A stretch of 64,000 nucleotides of DNA, taken from NCBI GenBank assembly GCA_003952965.2, contig CM025850.1, positions 12,920,323 to 12,984,322 of the forward strand, in the 5' to 3' direction. This document shows, piece after piece, positions 1-11,028 of this stretch. A program made the translations under genes and the position numbers. The DNA comes from Morella rubra (Eukaryota; Streptophyta; Magnoliopsida; Fagales; Myricaceae). The notes beneath the pieces are model-generated. The model was not told the DNA's origin and searched no databases. It saw only the letters and a list, made by a program, of their open reading frames with translations. How positions within the stretch are numbered: the stretch's first letter is position 1; each line of letters begins with the position of its first letter.

Positions 1-62
1 ATAACTTATACAACCAAGGCTGTATGTTTTTTGGAGAGACTAATAATTACTTCGATTTTGCA

Positions 63-462
63 GGTCTCAAGAAAGAAAGCATGTCGAGCTGAGACTCCAT
101 ACAAGGAAGCCCCAGCTGCGGAGTCATTGCAGATGCATCCCGCAAGGAAGAATCCCCCATCTACCAGAAGCATTGTAGCTGCAACAGGGATTGCCTCTCG
201 CATACGAATGCGGACCTCAAGCCGATTGCAAAAATTCGGGTCGCAAGGCGGTTCCCAGAGCACACCTGTCGTAATCGACCTAACAGCTTCAAAAGCGGGA
301 GCAGGTGTAAGGTGCTCTTGGGGGCCCCCTGGTCGTGGAGGTGTTCAGTTTCGAGTTTCGCAGCCCCCTTTGGGCAGTGGAGCAGCAGACAATGATAAAG
401 CTCCACTTACAAAGTCCAAGGGAGTGAAAGACAAAGGGAAAAAGCCTCGTTGGCAGATATAG
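63..462 (+). CDS. Possible terminal exon of an unrecognised gene
   Basis: An open frame follows a good splice acceptor (tttgcag ending at 62) and runs to a stop at 460-462, about 132 codons. The product is basic and low in complexity, with K/R-rich stretches near both ends and a Ser/Thr/Pro-rich middle. I see no recognisable domain. Such tails occur at the ends of plant Mutator-derived or other nuclear proteins, but this is a guess. The upstream part lies outside the window, so the gene cannot be identified here. It may equally be part of a transposon gene, because the next 6 kb is dense in repeats. Confidence 0.3.
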
Positions 463-540
463 GACTTTATTGGGAGATACATGATTGAGTACATGATACA
501 TGTTACTGATATTTTGTGGGAAATGTAATAGCAACTACTT

Positions 541-780
541 ATGTTGGATGTAAATGACAGCTGCTTCTTTTTGGATGTAAATGACAGCTACTTATTTTAG
601 ATGTAAGTGGCAGGTACTTATTTTGGATGTAAATGTCAGGTAATTATTTTGGATGTAAGTGGCAGGTACTTATTTTGGATGTAAATGTCAGGTAGTTATT
701 TTGGATGTAAGTGGCAGGTACTTATTTTGGATGTAAATGGCAACTGCTTCTTTTTTTGGATGTAAATTGTAGTTACTTAG
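541..780. repeat. 27-bp minisatellite, about nine units
   Basis: Units read roughly ttggatgtaaatgtcaggta plus a T-rich tail, about 27 bp each. In the middle, two unit variants alternate (aagtggcaggtac and aaatgtcaggtaa types), giving a 54-bp higher-order period. The array lies directly 3' of the open frame ending at 462, so it would be in that gene's 3' UTR or flank. Two further diverged lines (cgactttgga motif) follow at about 781-858. Confidence 0.85.
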
Positions 781-868
781 CATCAATTTCGTCCCGACTT
801 TGGATACTAAAATTCAGTTACTACATAACATCAATTTTGTCACGACTTTGGACACTAAAATAAACATC

Positions 869-1081
869 TCATGCGGCTAACATAAGCTTCAAAGGGGTAC
901 ACAATCCGGTACTGAATATATGAGCAGCAAAAATTCCAAAAATAAGAAACAAGCAAACACCTAAAGCAGCCCTATAACCACTGATCTTAACATCTGAAAC
1001 CCTTCTCTCCACATCAATCTCCAGCCGATGTTGAACGATCATAGCATCAATCTCGAGCCGAGGTGAAACCCTTCTCTCCAC
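869..1081 (-). CDS. Short hypothetical ORF with one membrane-like segment
   Basis: The frame has 70 codons. The N-terminal half is charged and carries two similar Arg/Glu/Ile-rich units. These come from a direct repeat of gaaacccttctctccacatc seen at about 997 and 1065. The C-terminal half has a hydrophobic stretch around residues 37-58 that could span a membrane. I recognise no family, and the frame may be chance or the tail of a spliced gene. Its position between a minisatellite and an LTR fragment argues for low confidence. Confidence 0.15.
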   Translation of the reverse strand: MERRVSPRLEIDAMIVQHRLEIDVERRVSDVKISGYRAALGVCLFLIFGIFAAHIFSTGLCTPLKLMLAA

Positions 1082-1084
1082 ATC

Positions 1085-3509
1085 AAGAGAAATCGTTTAT
1101 GTGCTCTAAGTGTTTGATAAAAGGCCTAAGAGAGGTTGAAATCTATTTTGAGCATGTATGGCCGAATTTATTGGTTTGATGTATTAGGTTTATGCATGTT
1201 AGTCTTGTTGAGAACCACCAAGCCCTAAGTGTTAGATATATGTTCAGATCTGAAAAAATATGCAAGAGGATCAATAATGCACCCTAGGTGTTTGATAAAA
1301 AGCCAAAAGATATGGGTAAATGCAATAGTTTTAGCTTGATGAAGATGGAATCATGATTTTGTTGTAAACTTTGAATTGGAGTTGTAAAAGTGGGAAGAAT
1401 GTGAGAGAATGGTTGCTGTTATGAGATGTTAAATTAGCCTTGGATGTTGGTTGTGACATGAAGAGATTAGGGTTTTGGTTGTTGGAGGTTTGGAAGGTTG
1501 AGAAGATCATTGTTGTTGCTGAAATTTAATCTCTGCAGATTTCAAGGCTCGAATTTGGAGTGTGTTCTGATGCACTTGTGCTTATCCCTTGATCTTAAGA
1601 GGATCCTAGATTGTAGGCCTAGGAAATAGGAAGATTTTAAGCCATACCTTGGATGATTCCGATAACTATCGAGTGAGATATGCGTTGTTCAAGGCCCGGA
1701 CGTCAAGCTGCCAGCAGCCTTGCACGTCCGGAATGTTAGCTCATTTCGAATACCTTTTGAGGGATCATTTTAAGTCCAAATTTTACAAGGTTGGTCTTGA
1801 ATTTTAAGTTTAAGGAAGAGGAACATTTTAAGATAAATTTCGTGTGATTTAGAGGTAAAATGAATGAGTTGTAGTATTTTGAAAATGGAGGGCCGAGCTG
1901 GAATCAGCAACAGTGTTGTTGTAGGATTTTCGCCTAATAAGAAGTGTTTGTGAAAATGTATAGTAAATCCTGCTGTTGTGAATTTTACCCCCAATCTTGA
2001 CCTATGAAAGCTGAATATTTCAGAATAAATTTCATGTAATTTGGAGCCATGATTTTGAAGTTATGAATTTTTAAGTTGGAGACGTCGGGGCTGCCCGCTT
2101 GGACGTCCTCAGCAGCTTGTATTTTCGGGTGAAGGTTTTGAGTAGCAAATGAGCTTCAAATTACTTAGAATTTTGATATGTTATGAAAATTTGTGTAAGG
2201 ATCAGTTTAGAATCCAATTCTTATGGCTTCGGCATCCTTAGAATAACATTTGCATTATAGGGTCACCATTGATAAGTCAAACAATATGGGTGGTGATTTT
2301 GTATGATGAGTTGTGAATAATTGAGTGACTACTCTATACATTTAGTAAGCCTATGAATAACTTTAGTATGAATCAATTGTAGGCAAGGTGCTGCCATTCG
2401 CTCAAGTGGACGGAGGTAAGTGGAATTTGTAAGTAGAAACTTACGTTTTTTCGAAAACTGGAATGATACACAGCATGAAAAGTATTTATGAATAAGCATA
2501 TCAAGCATGGCATGACACGAGCATTTGCATGATTTTCTTGAATGAAAAAGAAAGTTTTGTGCAAATGAAAGCATGAGGAGTATTATGATTTCTCATTATC
2601 AAGCATGGCATTATCAAGCATGACATGACATGAGCATTTGCATAAGTTTCTTTGTGCAAATGAAAAATGATAAGTATGTTATCACAAGTCAAGTTAAAGG
2701 GCTAAATAAGATGGTCGGTACCGTACCAATAAGATAGGACATCCACTCCGAAGGACGAATGCAAGAAGGATGGGTAGTTCCCGAGGTATGTGCAATCACA
2801 CCGAAGGATGCTTGCAAGAAGGTGTGAACCTCCAAGGGTTGAGTCTAGCCATCAGGCCTGGGGCCACAACAAAGGGCTAGCTCAACCAAATGATGTGTTC
2901 CCAAGGGAAAAAGGGAATAGTTCCGAAAGGAACGCACAACCCTGACTTCAGGGGTAAATGGAGCGTGATAAGTAGCCAAATCAAGAAAGAAAGGTTTTCA
3001 AGAAAGAAATATTTTCAAGCAAGAAATGTTTTTTTCAAGATCAAGTACATTGTCTGTACCATTCCAGACAACATTTCAAGTGGGGAAATCTAGAAGAGGG
3101 ACCGACGAGAATGTCCTCTTCCCTTTTTGTTGTTTCATTAAAGGATTAGATATAATTTTTGGAAGAGCCGACATGAGCCTCCGTTGTGTGGTGGTCATGG
3201 GTTATTCGGCCTAGTAAAGTTTAAGGTTTTTAACCGATTGGTATTTTGAGACTGTGTTGTAATTACTTCAAGTTATTGATCGAGATGCAAGTGTTAGAAA
3301 TAGGTTCTAATGTTTCGTATGCGCATTAATCGCTAGCGATATAAAGTTTTAAAAAAAAAAAAATTAGGTATTATGATATTTTCGCTGCAAGAATTCTCTA
3401 AATGAGAAATGTTCCGCTGCAAGAATTTAGTAAGTACGCTGGAGTGTTCCTTGTTGGGAATGCTCGCGGCTGTCATTAGCCTCGCTGAGCTAGCGTTCGG
3501 GGCGTGACA
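1085..3509 (+). mobile_element. Ty3/gypsy LTR fragment or solo LTR (Tekay/Del-like)
   Basis: The right edge is the typical chromovirus-like LTR end (gttcggggcgtgaca at 3495-3509). The body has the AT-rich character and internal short direct repeats of such LTRs. One example is two diverged copies of a unit containing tatcaagcatgg and gagcatttgcat at about 2498-2670. The motif gtgtttgataaa occurs at about 1109 and 1288. No coding part of an element is present. The left edge is uncertain: no target repeat supports it convincingly. I treat it as an old, partial copy. Confidence 0.55.
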
Positions 3510-3510
3510 G

Positions 3511-3840
3511 AGGTCCTCTCCAGCAAGGCTTCAAAGATTTAAGTCTTGTATAGAGAGGAAAAAAATTTCATCCAAAAGTCTATTACGTGTTGGTGTTCCA
3601 ACTAGATGGAACTCAACATACCACATGCTTGAAACTGTAGAGAAATTTCAGTGGAATTTTGAACTTCTACGAGAAGATGATGGGCCTCTATACCGTTTAA
3701 TTGATGAAGGATGAGTTGGGTAAAAAGGGTTTGGAACCTCCTATTGATGATGATTGAGACACAATAATCTGAAAAATGATTGAAAAGGAGATGGTTTCTT
3801 TACAAAAAAATTTCTGTTTTTCATTATTTGGAGTCACCTT
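3511..3840 (+). pseudogene. hAT transposase fragment (RICESLEEPER/DAYSLEEPER-like)
   Basis: On the plus strand, 3511-3711 reads in one frame with the hAT signatures SPARLQRFK and VPTRWNSTYHMLE, the conserved TRWNSTY block of plant hAT transposases. It continues to a TGA at 3709-3711. Shifting one frame resumes the homology (KKGLEPPIDDD), with further in-frame stops. The match fades near 3840. It is thus a decayed piece of the transposase core, with no N-terminal BED finger and no C-terminal dimerisation region. It is cut on the left by the LTR ending at 3509 and on the right by the minus-strand copia relic. Confidence 0.75.
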
Positions 3841-5404
3841 AACATCAACAACATTTTCTTTAACAGTGGCTGGAACAAAAATAGTTTTAGATGAAGGAGA
3901 AATATGAGCATTAGAATCCTTAAAGCCATGACCTCTCTTATCACAACCCGAAACACCTAGACTCAACATTTTATCTAATTTCTTTGTCTCGCTAGAAAAA
4001 ATTCAGTAGTTGAGATTTAATATGTTCAAGTTCTCATTTCAATGAACTAACTTGTGATTCTAGAGATGCCTTGCCCTTTTTTAAATTATTTACAAGTTTC
4101 ACATGCTCATCTAACTTACTAATCAATTCTTCTTTTTCTATTTCCAGCAACTTAAACTTCTTGATAATTCTATTATTCTCCTTTTTAAGACTCAAACTTT
4201 CCTCAAACAATTGGTCATATAGATATTGAAGTTCATCATTTTCATCCAAATCCTCATTTGATGAGTGTGGTAGATCATCATTCTCAATATCAAAATTATT
4301 TAGATTATCAACTAAAAAAGTAAAGGCCATAAGGTTTACCTTCTCTTCCGAAGATGAATCATCACTATTGGCTGAAGACTCAGTTTCATCATCACTTAAA
4401 TAGACGTTAATTACCTTAACTTTAGACTTCTTCAAGTTAGGACACTCGGCTTTGATGTGGCCAAATCCCTTGCACTCATGACATCTTACCTCTTGAGTCC
4501 ACTTGCCTTTAGTATCTTTAGCTTCATTTCTATCTTTTCTTTCCTTGATGCTCCACTTAGGTTTGCTGGAAAATTTTGTAGGTTGCTTTTGGTTCGGCCA
4601 TTTGCTTCTTTTGTTAAACTTAAAAACTTTACGAAACCTTTTCATAAATAGAGTAACATCATTATCATCCATAAAGTCCTAATCTGAAAATTCTTTAGTA
4701 TCCTTACTAATAAATTTTAAAGCAATAGATTTGTTCTTTTTAGTCAAAGGAAAAGTGAGTTCATAAGTTTGTAGAGAACCTACCAATTCTTCTATTTTGA
4801 CTTGATCAATATCCTTGCTTTCCTCTATGACGGTCACTTTTAATCTAGACCTTTCGGGTAGAGACCTTATAACTTTTCTAACAACCCTTGTCTCGGGTAT
4901 CTTTTCTCCAAGACAAAAGCTAGAGTTCACAATATCATTCAATTTACTGTAGAACTCATCAAAACTTTCATCCTCTTTCATTCTAATTTCTTCAAACTTA
5001 GTAGTTAACATTAAAAGTTTAGAAATCTTTACAATTTGTGTTCCCCCATGAGTTGTTTCTAAAATGTCTCACGCTTCTTTAGCCATCTCACACGTGGAGA
5101 CTCTCTTGAACTCATCGGGTGATATAGCCATAAAGATGGCATGAACACATCTGCTATTCCAATTACACTCATTCAACTCTTCCTTAGACCAAAAGGACAT
5201 TTCTTTTGGTTTAGTTTCTCCCTCAAGAGAAACCGTAGGTCTTGCCCAACATTTCTCACAAGAATTCCACACTCTCTCATCCATTGACTTCAAAAAGGCT
5301 CTCATTCGAATCTTCTAATATGAGTAGTTACTTCTATCAAAATATGGAGGCACCGAGAATGACTGACACTTCACCATCTAGGAACTAAACAGGTCAATGA
5401 GCGA

Positions 5405-5422
5405 AGTATGGCTCTAATACCA
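5405..5422 (-). other. Primer-binding site (initiator tRNA-Met type)
   Basis: The minus strand reads TGGTATTAGAGCC, one base from the usual plant copia site TGGTATCAGAGC. It lies immediately inside the LTR with two intervening bases. Confidence 0.8.
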
Positions 5423-5424
5423 CT

Positions 5425-6455
5425 TGTAGGAATCAAACAGCTCTAAGCAATGACAAAAATCACTTTATTTAATCAATTTAAACAATTCTAAGATCACCTA
5501 GACATTACCACAAACACTAGGGATGCAAATTAACCTTGCTCTAATCTTTTGAACCAAGATTCACAAGCAACCTACCAAGATTCGAAATTATCTAAAGCTA
5601 CTCAATGAACAAGCAAATATGAGAGGAATAGAACGCAAACAATCACACAAACACAAGATATTGTTCACGAAGTGGAAAACCCTTTCAAGAACTCCTTTAA
5701 AAGGGAAAAATCACTCCGGACTCACCTTCGGTTAACCAATCCACTAAATGAGAGAAACACTTATAGTCACTTTGTTTACCACAAAACTACCTAACAAACC
5801 CCGAATTTCAAGATTCGAAAGAGCAACAATCAATGAAGAGAGAAAGGGAACGGTCCGGGCAGGCGGGTTTTTTCTGGGGGAAGCAATTCTTCCTCTGAAT
5901 CTCTCTCTCAAGAATCTTAATCAAAGCAACTTGCTTCATTGGAACTCCAATCTTACAAACACTAGAACTCCGATGTTTACCCACTGCCACAATAGGATTT
6001 TATGGTAGTGATTGATTTCTTTTTCAGCACAAGATGGAAGACCACAAAAATCTTGATTCTTCAAGTCTTTAAGAAATATCGTCTTCTCAAATCTTCACAA
6101 ATCTCTCTCAAAAAGCCTTCGATCAGTTTCAAATACCTCTCTATTTTGTTTTCGTCGAAGTAGAGACATCCAGCCAACTAAAATTACCTTTTATATGGTT
6201 CGGTAAACGACCGCTGTAATTCACATATTATTTTACCACGTTTAAGCTTGAGCCTCAAGCTAGCTCCAAATTACAACGCGATTTTTTCAAGCTCGCCTCA
6301 AGCTAGCCCAAACAACACTTAACCACTTTAACAACTCTGTAACTTCTAGATTTCATAACTACTTTAATCTCTTAATCAACCACATCCAAGACACTGTTTC
6401 TTTACATCATACATGTCATATAACAAAGCCAACATTGTAACCTTAGGAGCTAACA
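5425..6455 (-). repeat. LTR of the copia relic
   Basis: Read on the minus strand, it opens with TGTTAGCTCC and closes with GATTCCTACA, the canonical TG...CA ends with short inverted termini. It is 1031 bp. It sits two bases from the primer-binding site, which fixes its inner edge. No partner LTR is in the window, so an age from LTR divergence cannot be estimated. Confidence 0.75.
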
Positions 6456-6683
6456 CTCAGCGATTGCAAAACTGGTTTTTGAATTTGTCGTTTTTGTCCT
6501 CCTAGGAAATTTCATACCATCTAGCGCAGTTGATTTAGTTTTAAAGTTTTCAAAAGCACCCCATTTTGGAGACGCTGCCTGCGTTATTCTAATAAGTCAA
6601 CAATTGGGCTCTTTTAAGACATGCATATCCTCTTTTCCCTTCCCCAAATTAGCCAAGAAAAAGAAAAATCAAGTGCCTCCGAA

Positions 6684-7388
6684 GAGGGATTTGGATTCAG
6701 TCCAGACCGTACAGGTCCAAACACATTTAGGCGGTACAGGTCTAGACACATTTAGACCCATGGTCAAAATTGAATCTCATAAAAGCTTGAGCCTTATTAA
6801 ATAAGGTGGAGACCTGTGAGGCGTTGGCTCGGCTGGGCTCCTAGTGGAGCCAAACAGGCACGCATCAGTACCATTTTTCTCTCTCTTTAGCTGCACTGGT
6901 CGGACCACTAAACAAGTTGTGCAACCAATTATCTGACTGGTACAACTGGAACACGCGGCTGACCACATTATTGAGGTAAAAATAATGGTCTGACCGCATC
7001 ATTAGAGAAAAAATCAATTCACCAAAAAAAAAAAAAAAAGAGCAACTCGGTAACGAGAAAGAAAGGAGAGGAAAGTCATGGGATTTGGGGGATTTAGAAG
7101 CTAGGGTTTGAAATTTTAAAAAAAAAAAAAACACGTGTTCCAATCGTACTGGTTAGATAACTAATCGCACAACTTGTTTAGTGGTCCGACCAGTGCGGCT
7201 AAAGAGATAGAAAAAGGTACTGATGTGCGCTTGGTCAGCTCCATGAGAAGCCCAGCCGAGCCAACATCTCACAAGCCTCATTAAATGAGGTGGAGACTTG
7301 TGAGACATTCAATTTTATGAGATTCAATCCAGACCGTGGGTCCTGATGTTTCTGGACCTGTATGGTCTGGACTAAATTCAAACCCTTC
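6684..7388. mobile_element. Foldback / Mutator-like non-autonomous element
   Basis: Two arms of roughly 260-280 bp face each other (about 6684-6954 and 7131-7388) around a loop of about 175 bp that is purine- and A-rich. Matching blocks include the outer tagtccagacc-type ends, gtggtccgaccag and caagttgtgc, each found once per arm in opposite orientation. The flanks cctccgaagag and ccttcaagag look like a diverged target duplication of about 9-10 bp, which suits Mutator-like elements. There is no coding capacity. Long inverted arms of this kind could form a hairpin transcript. Confidence 0.7.
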
Positions 7389-7967
7389 AAGAGATCAAAT
7401 AATTAGTTCCGCTAGGTAGCCATAGCTTCTGGTTCCTTTGATCAGTCCATTACCACATTTGCTTCTGTGTGGAGATAATCCATAAGTTTATGTACTTCTT
7501 AGTATTAGTATCACTTATGTATCTTATATGCTATATATTTAGAAGTCACTTTTAATGAAAACTGTTTTCTCGTTTTCAGATGTTTGGGCAGCATCTGAAA
7601 ATAAGGTAAACGTAAAACTGTACTAAACGCCCTATTATTCCCTCGCAGTACAGATGCCTCTCTCGTTCCCTCTAATTTCTCTCTCTTTCCCACTTAGGCC
7701 TGCTCTCGACATTTCTGTTCCATTTTTGGCGTCACTAAACAACCATTGACGCTCTTTATCTGCTCTTCATAGATGTAAGCTCCTAATTCACTCTTCTATA
7801 TCTGTCTTCTTCGTTTTCAGGGTTTGAGCGATTACTGAAATTTTTATAAAGCATGTATTCGGAGGACAAATCACTTGTGACGTTGCGTGTGGGGAGGGTG
7901 TGCCCAAGGGTACAGGTATCAATCTTTTGTGAGAGAGCACATGTGCTACATCCTTGTTGTTTGAACT

Positions 7968-8360
7968 TTGAAGCTCCCATATAATATGATCAACGATGAG
8001 GTGAGTCTAATTCTTCAAAAGAAAGCACCGTCAAAGTGCCTTAAATGCCAAAAGAAGAAAGTATCAGACAATATTGAGGGCTGGGCTTACGTCTCCACTT
8101 GCGGCAACTGCTGTTATCATTTGAAATTTGTGAAGAAGTTGATTCTGCCGAAGTGAAGGCCGGAGGTCTACTTCCGCGAGCGAATTAATGAACAAGGAAA
8201 TCAAGATGTATCGTTACGTTTGGTAGTCGACGAACATTGGAGCTCAACTGGAAGGAAGGCTATGAAGATTGACTTTTCAAAGATAAAAAGCGGTTCTGGG
8301 GCTTATAATTTGTTTTCTGCAATCTCTGGAAATGTTCTATCTCCTTTTATTGGTGGACCT
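7968..8360 (+). pseudogene. DC1-domain (Cys/His-rich C1-like) gene fragment
   Basis: One frame reads a DC1-like block: CLKCQKKK, then GWAYVSTCGNCCYH. This matches the Cys-X2-Cys ... GWaYvstCgkcCyH pattern of plant DC1 proteins (zinc and lipid-binding type modules). A TGA at 8154-8156 interrupts the frame. The same frame stays open and plausible beyond it, with a tail like that of DC1 proteins, to about 8360. There a hAT element begins. No convincing N-terminal DC1 repeats or start codon are visible. It appears to be a 3' remnant of a DC1 gene. Confidence 0.6.
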
Positions 8361-8892
8361 CAGTGGCGGAACCACGTGTGGACTGCCCCCATGGCCTGAA
8401 AATTCTTTCAATTTTTTTTTTATTTTTTTATTTTTATATGTGTTAGTAGCTTAGCCTGTCCCCATTAATAAATTATGTACTCTGATTCATAAATTATGAT
8501 GAATTCATAAATTCAAATTGTTAAATTCATCGACATGAATTTGTGAATTTATGTTCTCTAATTCGAATTGTGAAATTATTAACTTCAAATTGATGAATTT
8601 AAATTGTAATGAATTCTTGTTTTATGTTCTCGAATAAGAAAAAAATAAACTGAAGCTTTTCAAGTCTCATGTCAATCAGAGATGAATAATGAACTGACAG
8701 TAATGAGTATAGGTGAGAAATAAAGTTTAAGGATGGTAGTGGGATAGAGATTGCTCTCATTATACAGATGTCCTGAAATTGAAAAATAAGGGTTTTATCC
8801 CATTTGATATTGGTAATTGCAACTAGGATAATTGGATTGATTTTTTTCATTTGAAGTTGTAAAATTTTTTTCCCTCCCTATGTGGAATGCAG

Positions 8893-8998
8893 ATAATGTG
8901 TGATAGCTAGAAACATATCTCCTATTGATGTGATTACACACGTTCTAATCTTATGTGAAGAGGCTGAGATTCCCTACATATATCTGCCCTCAAAAGAG
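8893..8998 (+). pseudogene. Captured NHP2-like (H/ACA snoRNP subunit 2) exon
   Basis: The frame reads CVIARNISPIDVITH, then ILCEEAEIPYIY and PSKE. These are the core of the L7Ae/NHP2 RNA-binding fold, where plant NHP2 has CVIAGNISPIDVITH and PSKED. The segment is bounded by an AG at 8891-8892 and a GT at 8999-9000, so it looks like one genomic exon with its intron edges. A TAA triplet lies just before the first Cys codon. No other NHP2 exon is present. It lies wholly inside a hAT element, so I infer capture of genomic DNA by the transposon rather than a real snoRNP gene. Confidence 0.75.
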
Positions 8999-9315
8999 GT
9001 AAGTTTGCAACATTTAGATGATTTCACAGGCTTCCTTAAGATAATCAAAGTAATGTGATGAATTTATGAATTCATCACAGATTAAATCAACATGAATTTA
9101 AATTGTTAAATGTTTGTGAATCTGTGATGAATTTATTTTAATTTTTATGAATAATGTGATGAATTTTATATTGTAATTATGAATTTGATTGGGATTATTG
9201 TGAATCTTTGATTAGGATTTGATTGTGCATTATATTGAAATTTTAATTAGGACTAGGTTGTGAAACTGTGATTAGGTTATTAAAGTAGATTGATGAATTT
9301 TGTTTTGTTTAGATA

Positions 9316-9456
9316 ATGAATAAGTTTTTGATAAAGAAGACAGCCAGCATAGTGTCATCTAATACTCCTAACGTGGCTGCTACTTTTGAAACAAATACTA
9401 TTGAGAACGAAGCTATTTTACAACGTTTTCAAAATATGCAGTCACGTAGGATCTAA
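9316..9456 (+). pseudogene. Start of a TTF/ZMYM1-like hAT transposase
   Basis: The frame has 46 codons and starts MNKFLIKKTAS. This resembles the N-terminus of the plant TTF-zinc-finger hAT transposases, which begin M-x-K/R-[YF]-F/L-x-[KR]-K. It stops at 9454-9456, before any TTF finger. A plausible acceptor (gtttag at 9307-9312) precedes it. If the upstream NHP2 exon spliced to it, the join would be in frame (phase 0). Confidence 0.45.
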
Positions 9457-9645
9457 TTGCCACCTCTCAGTATCAGCAAATAGAACGGTACGTGTATTTC
9501 AATATTTTTAGTGTTTTTAGTCCTTAATTTTTAATATTTTAACTCTAAGATATTTTTTTGCATTACGTAGTAAATTTTTTTTCTTTTTTGGTCATTTTTC
9601 CTTAGAGTTCTATCCCCTTCAATTGGATTCCTGGTTCCGCCAATG

Positions 9646-11028
9646 TTGGTGTTCTTATGCTGCCGCTATTCTAATTTAACGAAGCTCAAATGTAGAAAGA
9701 ATCTCTAGCGGACAGTCCCATCTTCAATCCTCTATATTTTCTTTCTTTAGCGTGTCGTGCAGCTTGTCGATAATACAACGTGGTTCAGCTCAAAGTACGC
9801 CGCTACCGCTTGTCTAATGTGTGTATAAAAATTCTATTGATAAGTTGTGATGATTAAAATTGTAGCTTGATAAGATTAACTTTTATTAAATGTACTAGGT
9901 AGAGAAAATTGAAAGATTCTTTGAGTTGGAATTTTTGTATTGGTGCTTCTATTCATCTTGTTGTGAAAGTGAGATCCATAGCTTGATTTTATATATTTTT
10001 GGGTTATAAAAAAAGGAGTATAATATAATTACAAAATTATTAAAAACTGAGTTAAATAAAAAATTAAATGTCAGAAACCACTCGGTTGGCTATACCAGTA
10101 TTTGCCTTGGCCGCAAAAAAATTTTAAGATGTGACAGACCTTGTATGAAAACTTGTGTGTACCAAAGACTCAACAGGGAGTAGAGAGCTTTGATTTAATT
10201 CGTTTGAGCATTTAAATTAGGCAATACCAAGGATGTTTTTCATTTTTCAATTAATTTGGCAATAGCATTTAAGGGAAACGAGTTTAATCCACGGATATAA
10301 CCAGCTAAGCTGTTGAGATCTCACATTGCTTAGAAGAATCTAAATAGAAGACTTAATAAGAGGATTTGAATAACTTTAACTTTAATACATGTATTTTGGT
10401 CTAGGGCCCGAGTCCTCATCAATTGATAACTTATGCGTCTTTTTTAAACCATGTGGTAACCTGCATGAACTTATTTTCTTCAACCCTATAGATCCAGTAC
10501 GGGCAAGATAAGCCCCGGTCAAACTGACACGAATTTTTGGACAGAAATGTTGGATAAGTGGACAGGTCTAGCCGTCTAGGCGAAAGGGGAAATTCGAGTG
10601 TTTGGCTCTCAAATTATAGCTGTTCCTTTTATTATGCAAAATCAATAGGAGAGAAGTTTCACAAAGATCGAATTCTCCATTGTCAGTCAGAAATGTTGAT
10701 GCCGTCTAGCTCTCTGTTGAGTCTGTTCTCGAGTTGTAGTATATTGCGTTCCTACGAAATACGACAATTTTTAAGCTTGGGCCTGATATTAGGGCCCGTA
10801 GGATAGATCCAGCTAATTCTTTTTGGTCCATCGACTTATTCGGTCGGCCTCGGTCCTGTTATATCCACTAATGACTAATCCAGCTGCCAGTAGTAGGATG
10901 TCCTGCTCCGTAACCGGAGCCTACCTAGCCTTGCAGCCAACCGGATCCAAATAGAATACCATCTTCTGCCGCGTAGAGAGACAGAGAGGAGAAGAAAACT
11001 CTCAAAATTCTGAATCCCGATAGAAAAA
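9646..11028. other. Intergenic, with promoter/5' UTR of the AP-3 exon
   Basis: No supported gene. The sequence is AT-rich to about 10.5 kb and more balanced afterwards. The 100-150 bases before 11029 should hold the 5' UTR of the AP-3 beta exon, including a GAGAGA-rich stretch around 10977-10991. Confidence 0.5.

Larger units (their letters stand above)
3840..6455 (-). mobile_element. Ty1/copia retrotransposon relic, 5' part only
   Basis: A minus-strand fossil. One LTR (5425-6455), a primer-binding site complementary to initiator tRNA-Met, and the gag region are recognisable; no polymerase region or second LTR is seen. The gag part shows, in order, a DUF4219/UBN2-like N-terminal block (about 5305-5069), a UBN2 block (about 5011-4679) and a CCHC zinc knuckle (CHECKGFGHIKAEC) near 4460. 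An acidic and coiled-coil-like tail and the start of the linker toward protease follow. It is broken, with several breaks, and looks old. Its inner end abuts the hAT fragment. Confidence 0.8.
8361..9645 (+). mobile_element. Non-autonomous hAT element carrying a host exon
   Basis: The ends are terminal inverted repeats: CAGTGGCGGAACCA at 8361 and, read from the right end, CATTGGCGGAACCA finishing at 9645 (13 of 14 match). The consensus CAGTGGCGGAGCCA is common at plant hAT ends. Inside are an NHP2-like exon (8893-8998) and a short transposase-start-like frame (9316-9456). The rest is AT-rich, with many short aattcat-type repeats. No clean 8-bp target duplication is seen, although ttggtg occurs just outside both ends. 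Confidence 0.7.

Noticed and set aside
1132-3514. gaggt at 1132-1136 and 3510-3514 as a target duplication bounding a 2373-bp solo LTR
   Set aside because: The right copy is part of the hAT coding sequence, but the left flank does not continue that hAT sequence. LTR-like motif gtgtttgataaa also occurs left of 1132. A 5-base match here can be chance.
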